Source of the DNA: CBDDCQ01 sp965226285
GTDB lineage: Bacteria > Bacteroidota > Bacteroidia > Flavobacteriales > Ichthyobacteriaceae
Length of the DNA stretch: 64,000 nucleotides
Direction of reading: 5' to 3'
Assembly (NCBI GenBank): GCA_965226285.1
Contig: CBDDCQ010000005.1
Location: forward strand, 620,001 to 684,000
Every line of letters begins with the position of its first letter. Position 1 is the stretch's first letter. Shown in pieces: positions 60,197 to 64,000 of the stretch. A program made the position numbers and the translations under genes. The notes under the pieces were generated by a model. It ran no database searches, had not been told where the DNA came from, and saw only the letters and a program-made list of their open reading frames with translations.

Positions 60197-61714
60197 TTAT
60201 ATAAGATCTATATTATAATATACACCTGTGTTCTCTTTCCTATTTAAGGCATCTCTGGTAATTAGTATAGCTGTTTCTAATAGATTTCTAAGTTCTATAC
60301 TTTGTATAGTTTGAATCTTTATATCATCTAATTTTTTCGAAATTTTAGAGATTTGAACTTGGGCATTTTGTAATCCTTTATTTGATTTTTCTACAGCTAA
60401 TTCTTTACTCATTAACTCTTGCAGTTGAACTTTTAGCATAGATACTTTATCATCAGTATTTTTATCTGCTATAATTCCTATAGATGATGGATAAAAATCT
60501 TGTTCCTCTTTGATGTAGTTTATTCTGGGTAACGAAGATAGATAAACTTGATGAGCAAATACTACAGCTTCTAATAGAGAGTTAGAAGCAAGTCTATTAC
60601 TTCCGTGTAAACCTGTAGATGCACATTCTCCGCAGGCATATAGATTATGAATGGAGGTTTCCCCATGAATATCCGTTTGAATACCACCACAGAGGTAATG
60701 ACTCATAGGTACTACAGGAATACAATCTTTACTCAAATCTAAGTTTAATGTTCTACATACACTTACAATATTAGGAAATTTTTCCTTAAACTTTTGTATA
60801 TTCAAATGCTTGATATCCAAGAATACATTAGGACTTTCTGTTATTTTCATCTCATTAAAGATAGCCCTAGATACAATATCTCTGGGGGCTAACTCTTTTT
60901 TATAATGATATTTTTCCATAAAGGCTTCTTTACGAGTATTTCTAAGGATAGCACCAAAACCTCTCACAGCCTCCGAAATTAAAAATGAGCTTTTTTGTCC
61001 GACTTGGTACAGTGCTGTAGGGTGAAATTGTATAAGGTCTAAATTTTCTAATTTAGCCTTTACTCTATTCGCCATAGCTATACCATCTCCTGTAGCTATT
61101 AGGGGATTAGTAGTTTCTTTATATACTTGTCCTACTCCTCCCGATGCCATAAGGGTAATTTTAGATAAGATGCTAAAGTGTTTTTTATTTTTCTTGTCAT
61201 AAGTATATATACCTTTGCATGTATTGTCTTTTACAATGATATCTAAAGCAAGATGATAGTTGAGCATTATAATATTAGATAACCTTTGAGTCTGTAGAAT
61301 TAATTTTTGTTGAATTTCTCTACCTGTAATGTCTTTGTGATGTAAAATTCTAGATTGGCTATGTCCACCCTCCATACACTTTTCGAATTCTCCACTTTCA
61401 TTTTTATCGAACTCTACACCCCACTGGATGAGTTTTTTTATGGTAGAATGACCTTGTTTGACAACTAGTTCTACGATTTCTCTATCGTTTTTAAAATCTC
61501 CTGCTATAAGGGTATCTTGAATATGCTTTTCAAAGTCGTCCTTATCTTGTAATAGTACGCTGGCAATTCCACCTTGTGCATATTGTGTATTGGAGTTGTT
61601 AAACTCCTCTTTGGTAACAATGACGACATTTTTTTCAGGTAAGTGTTCAGCTACCTTTATAGCATAAGATAAACCTGCTATTCCTCCTCCTATAACTAAA
61701 AAATCTGTTTTCAC
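60197..61714 (-). CDS. nadB: L-aspartate oxidase
   Basis: FAD enzyme that oxidizes aspartate to iminoaspartate for NAD synthesis, 505 aa. It has FLVIGGGIAGLSYAIKVAE (FAD-binding), SNTQYAQGGIASVL, HSQSRILHHKDITGREI, LIQFHPTALYQVG, APRDIVSRAIFNEM and HYLCGGIQTDIHGETSIHNL with YACGECASTGLHGSNRLASN. It lies 31 bases after nadA; the two enzymes work in sequence. NadC is not next to them. Confidence 0.95.
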   Translation of the reverse strand: MKTDFLVIGGGIAGLSYAIKVAEHLPEKNVVIVTKEEFNNSNTQYAQGGIASVLLQDKDDFEKHIQDTLIAGDFKNDREIVELVVKQGHSTIKKLIQWGVEFDKNESGEFEKCMEGGHSQSRILHHKDITGREIQQKLILQTQRLSNIIMLNYHLALDIIVKDNTCKGIYTYDKKNKKHFSILSKITLMASGGVGQVYKETTNPLIATGDGIAMANRVKAKLENLDLIQFHPTALYQVGQKSSFLISEAVRGFGAILRNTRKEAFMEKYHYKKELAPRDIVSRAIFNEMKITESPNVFLDIKHLNIQKFKEKFPNIVSVCRTLNLDLSKDCIPVVPMSHYLCGGIQTDIHGETSIHNLYACGECASTGLHGSNRLASNSLLEAVVFAHQVYLSSLPRINYIKEEQDFYPSSIGIIADKNTDDKVSMLKVQLQELMSKELAVEKSNKGLQNAQVQISKISKKLDDIKIQTIQSIELRNLLETAILITRDALNRKENTGVYYNIDLI

Positions 61715-61745
61715 ATCTTTGTTTAGTTTATTTATATAAACATAA

Positions 61746-62678
61746 TTAGGATAGGCTTAGCATCCTTTGAATAGGGGGTAAAGCTTGTTGTATCGTTTTC
61801 TGGTCTAAGTGGATTTGAGGCAGTTCTTTTTTTAGGCACAGATAGAGTTTTTCTAAAGTGTTCATTTTCATAAAGGCACATTCACTACAATTGCATTCGT
61901 ATTCATCTTTTACAGGCATAGGAATAAGTCTTTTATGAGGAGCTCTCTTTTTCATCTCATGAAAGATTCCCGTTTCGGTAGCTATAATAAATTCTTCTGC
62001 GTCGTCTTTTTCTACAAATTCTAATAATTTAGCAGTGGAACCTACAAAGTCTGATATATTTAACACTGGTGCTTCACTTTCAGGATGCGCAATGAGTTTA
62101 GCTCTAGGATGTTTCAGTATTAGTTTTTCAACTTTTTCTAAAGAAAAAGCCTCGTGTACTACACAAGAACCTTGCCATAATACCATATTTCTACCAGTGA
62201 CTTTATTCAAATAAGCACCCAAATTTTTATCGGGAGCAAATATAATGTTTTGTTCAATGGGTATACTATCAATTATCTTTTTAGCATTAGATGAGGTTAC
62301 TACAATATCAGTAAGTGTTTTTACTCCAGCCGAAGCATTCACATAGGATACTACGATATGATTTGGATATTGTTCTTTAAACTCAGCTAAATCTTCCTTT
62401 TTACAAGATTCTGCTAAAGAACAGCCTGCTTTTAAATCTGGTAAAATCACTTTTTTATGAGGATTTAAAATTTTAGCCGTTTCAGCCATAAAGTGCACAC
62501 CACAGAATACAATAATATCTGCATCTGTATTTGCCGCTTTTTGAGCTAAAGCAAGACTATCACCTACAAAATCTCCTAGCTCTTGGATCTCAGGTATTTG
62601 ATAGTAATGAGCTAAAATTATTGCATTCTTTCTTTGCTTTAAATGCTTTATTTTTGATATATATTCAGCGTTTTCCAC
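61746..62678 (-). CDS. nadA: Quinolinate synthase A
   Basis: [4Fe-4S] enzyme condensing iminoaspartate with dihydroxyacetone phosphate, 310 aa. It has NAIILAHYYQIPEIQELGDF, VFCGVHFMAETAKIL (first cluster Cys region), LPDLKAGCSLAESC, LWQGSCVVHEAF and CNCSECAFMKMNTLEKLYLC with the last cluster Cys. First gene of the nadA-nadB pair. Confidence 0.96.
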   Translation of the reverse strand: MENAEYISKIKHLKQRKNAIILAHYYQIPEIQELGDFVGDSLALAQKAANTDADIIVFCGVHFMAETAKILNPHKKVILPDLKAGCSLAESCKKEDLAEFKEQYPNHIVVSYVNASAGVKTLTDIVVTSSNAKKIIDSIPIEQNIIFAPDKNLGAYLNKVTGRNMVLWQGSCVVHEAFSLEKVEKLILKHPRAKLIAHPESEAPVLNISDFVGSTAKLLEFVEKDDAEEFIIATETGIFHEMKKRAPHKRLIPMPVKDEYECNCSECAFMKMNTLEKLYLCLKKELPQIHLDQKTIQQALPPIQRMLSLS

Positions 62679-62749
62679 AAATACAGAAATTTGTTTTCTA
62701 GAAAAATCAAAAAATATAGTTTTTATTTTTTTCTTTGAAATTAATATTT

Positions 62750-63037
62750 TTAATTTACCAATATAATAATTTTATTGTCTTTGAGTTCAATAATACCATC
62801 ACTTACTGAATAAAGCAATATATTTTTGTCTTTTGGGCTTTCTTTTATACTTTCACATTGGGTATGTATTTCTGCTTTGTTGTGAATGTATATTTTTACA
62901 TCTCCTTTCACTAGGGTAGATATAATAGCATCATGGTGATTGAGCATTTGGAATTCTCCTTTGCTACCGGGTACAGTTACAGAGTCTACTTCTCCACTGA
63001 AAACATTTTTTTCGGGTGTAATGATATCTACGTACAT
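62750..63037 (-). CDS. atpC: ATP synthase epsilon subunit
   Basis: About 95 aa from ATG 63037: YVDIITPEKNVFSGEVDSVT then VPGSKGEFQMLNHHDAIIST, the N-terminal beta-sandwich of F1 epsilon. The C-terminal helical hairpin is short or absent, as in some Bacteroidota. An upstream ATG at 63061 adds MQFVIRNT, which is not typical of the family. atpD is expected just upstream but is not there; the next gene is divergent. Confidence 0.88.
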   Translation of the reverse strand: MYVDIITPEKNVFSGEVDSVTVPGSKGEFQMLNHHDAIISTLVKGDVKIYIHNKAEIHTQCESIKESPKDKNILLYSVSDGIIELKDNKIIILVN

Positions 63038-63115
63038 TGTATTTCTTATAACAAATTGCAAAAATTAAGACCTATTATCCAATGATTTAAATTAGGTACT
63101 CTAAAACTAACAGTG

Positions 63116-63123
63116 CAAAGATA
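63116..63123 (-). promoter_or_regulatory. -7 box TATCTTTG upstream of atpC
   Basis: TATCTTTG on the minus strand, about 78 bases before ATG 63037, fits TAnnTTTG. It shows that atpC may have its own promoter, in agreement with the absence of atpD. Confidence 0.45.
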
Positions 63124-63283
63124 AAAACTTTTTTTAGTTATTGATTTTTATTTTTGAGATGAAATACTTTAGATGATAAATCATAGTAAAATATATTTTA
63201 GTCTCTTCTCTGTAAGATTTTTTTTGAAAATTTTATATTAAACTTAGGATATTTTAATTGTAAAAACATAGAATACTTTTTTA

Positions 63284-63291
63284 TACTTTTG
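63284..63291 (+). promoter_or_regulatory. -7 box TACTTTTG upstream of gldB
   Basis: TACTTTTG matches TAnnTTTG and lies 33 bases before the GTG start at 63325; TTG occurs 23 bases further upstream (63258-63260), slightly long for a -33 element. Confidence 0.45.
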
Positions 63292-63324
63292 TATGCTAAA
63301 AATGAAAGATATATTTTCAATATT

Positions 63325-64000
63325 GTGAATATAAAAATTTTAAGATCATTTATCTTCTCATTGCCATTGATATTTATCCAATGTGATGATGAAAGTAAAG
63401 TAGATGTTTCAAAGGTATTAGTGGATATTAAAGTTATTCAATTCGATAAGGTTTTTTATAGTGGTACATTGAAAAAACTCAAAAAAGAATACCCTGTATT
63501 TTTTACGTCTCATGTGTCGGATAGTATTTGGTTAACTAAACAAAAGGATAGTATAGAACTGGACTTACTAAATAAATCAAATGAAGTATTTGGTGATTTT
63601 TCCTCTCAAACCGTTAGTATTAAAAGGTTATTCCAGTATATAAAATATTATTTTCCAAAATTTATCTCTCCAGAGGTATATACTTACATATCTAAGATAG
63701 ATTATAAATATCCTATATTACTAACTGATAGCCTTTTGTTTATAGCTAAAGATATGTATTTGGGTGATAAAGCACAAAAGTATTATAGTCATTTTCCAAA
63801 TTATTTGACTATGCAGATGGATAAAAAATATTTACTAACGGATATTGCGGAAAACATTATTAACAAAATAGTACCTTTGCCTAAAGAAACTCCTAAGATG
63901 TTAGATTTAATGGTTTATCATGGCAAAATACTATATCTCTTAGACTTGTTTTTGCCCAACATAGACGCAGAGTATAAATTTAAATGTAATTCAAAAAAAA
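63325..64000 (+). CDS. gldB: Gliding motility lipoprotein GldB, 5' part (runs off the window)
   Basis: About 225 codons from GTG 63325 (NIKILRSFIFSLPLIFIQC; lipobox FIQC). GldB-type features are visible: VIQFDKVFYSG, EYPVFFTSHVSDSIW, LFQYIKYYFPKFISPEVYTY, DSLLFIAKDMYLGD and FPNYLTMQMDKKYLLTDIAE. In flavobacteria GldB is needed for gliding and is also kept in some non-gliders. No ATG is in frame before the lipobox; the ATG at 63293 is in another frame and soon stops. The end lies beyond the window. Confidence 0.85.
   Translation, partial: MNIKILRSFIFSLPLIFIQCDDESKVDVSKVLVDIKVIQFDKVFYSGTLKKLKKEYPVFFTSHVSDSIWLTKQKDSIELDLLNKSNEVFGDFSSQTVSIKRLFQYIKYYFPKFISPEVYTYISKIDYKYPILLTDSLLFIAKDMYLGDKAQKYYSHFPNYLTMQMDKKYLLTDIAENIINKIVPLPKETPKMLDLMVYHGKILYLLDLFLPNIDAEYKFKCNSKK

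Overview
The window is low-GC DNA from a Bacteroidota member, most likely of class Flavobacteriia. The evidence is a GldB-type gliding lipoprotein, a biotin ligase without an HTH domain, the DUF177-rpmF-accB-accC order, menaquinone genes, a LysM plus periplasmic-binding-like protein, and repeated Bacteroidota-type -7 boxes (TAnnTTTG). I cannot name the species. A host-associated lifestyle is a guess from the secreted C10 protease, the surface-glycan genes and the many decayed genes.

Layout. 1-5.8 kb: ftsH (cut by the window edge), rsfS, birA, a serine hydrolase, menA-menC and a DoxX-like membrane protein. 5.8-12.3 kb: an RsmB-type rRNA methyltransferase and a Mn/Zn/Fe-type ABC uptake operon (binding lipoprotein, ATPase, two permeases, DtxR-family repressor), in which one permease carries a fused DtxR-like domain; then a frameshifted outer-membrane protein gene. 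12.4-18.4 kb: a glycan locus with three GT2 glycosyltransferases, two of them in a 1.1-kb direct duplication that surrounds broken methyltransferase pieces, plus an SDR epimerase and a DUF3431 protein. 18.4-25 kb: ackA, a TonB-type protein, a decayed tandem array of about 250-bp units, a C10 (streptopain-like) lipoprotein protease between two paralogous small lipoproteins, and a YCF48-like lipoprotein. 25-26.1 kb: scraps of two toxin-antitoxin pairs, an integrase and an IS30-type element. 26.1-32.8 kb: accC-accB-rpmF-DUF177, folK, a LysM protein with an internal 273-bp duplication, and pyrD.

33.3-53.0 kb is the remarkable part: a restriction and defence island built around one hsdM-hsdS locus. 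Downstream of hsdS, at least ten same-orientation fragments of the hsdS 3' end (about 35-110 bp) lie between gene modules: AAA ATPase + DUF4276, RloA + RloB, DinD, a NYN nuclease, a RelA/SpoT protein, an AAA ATPase + PD-(D/E)XK-like protein, DUF2335, and a HEPN-like protein. Upstream of hsdM, two restriction-modification pairs (an EcoRI homologue with its methylase, and a second type II pair) each sit directly behind a copy of the hsdM 5' end, which forms a short leader ORF ending at the start of the next gene. Three copies of a promoter-hairpin-T-tract element (candidate small RNA or attenuator) are attached to the hsdS fragments. This looks like repeated addition of defence modules at both ends of one RM locus, leaving terminal duplications. 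No integrase is visible inside the island.

53-64 kb returns to housekeeping genes: rluB-like, ald, tsaE, gcvP, a divergent purD, nadB-nadA, an isolated atpC, and the start of gldB. I saw no tRNA, rRNA or CRISPR array.
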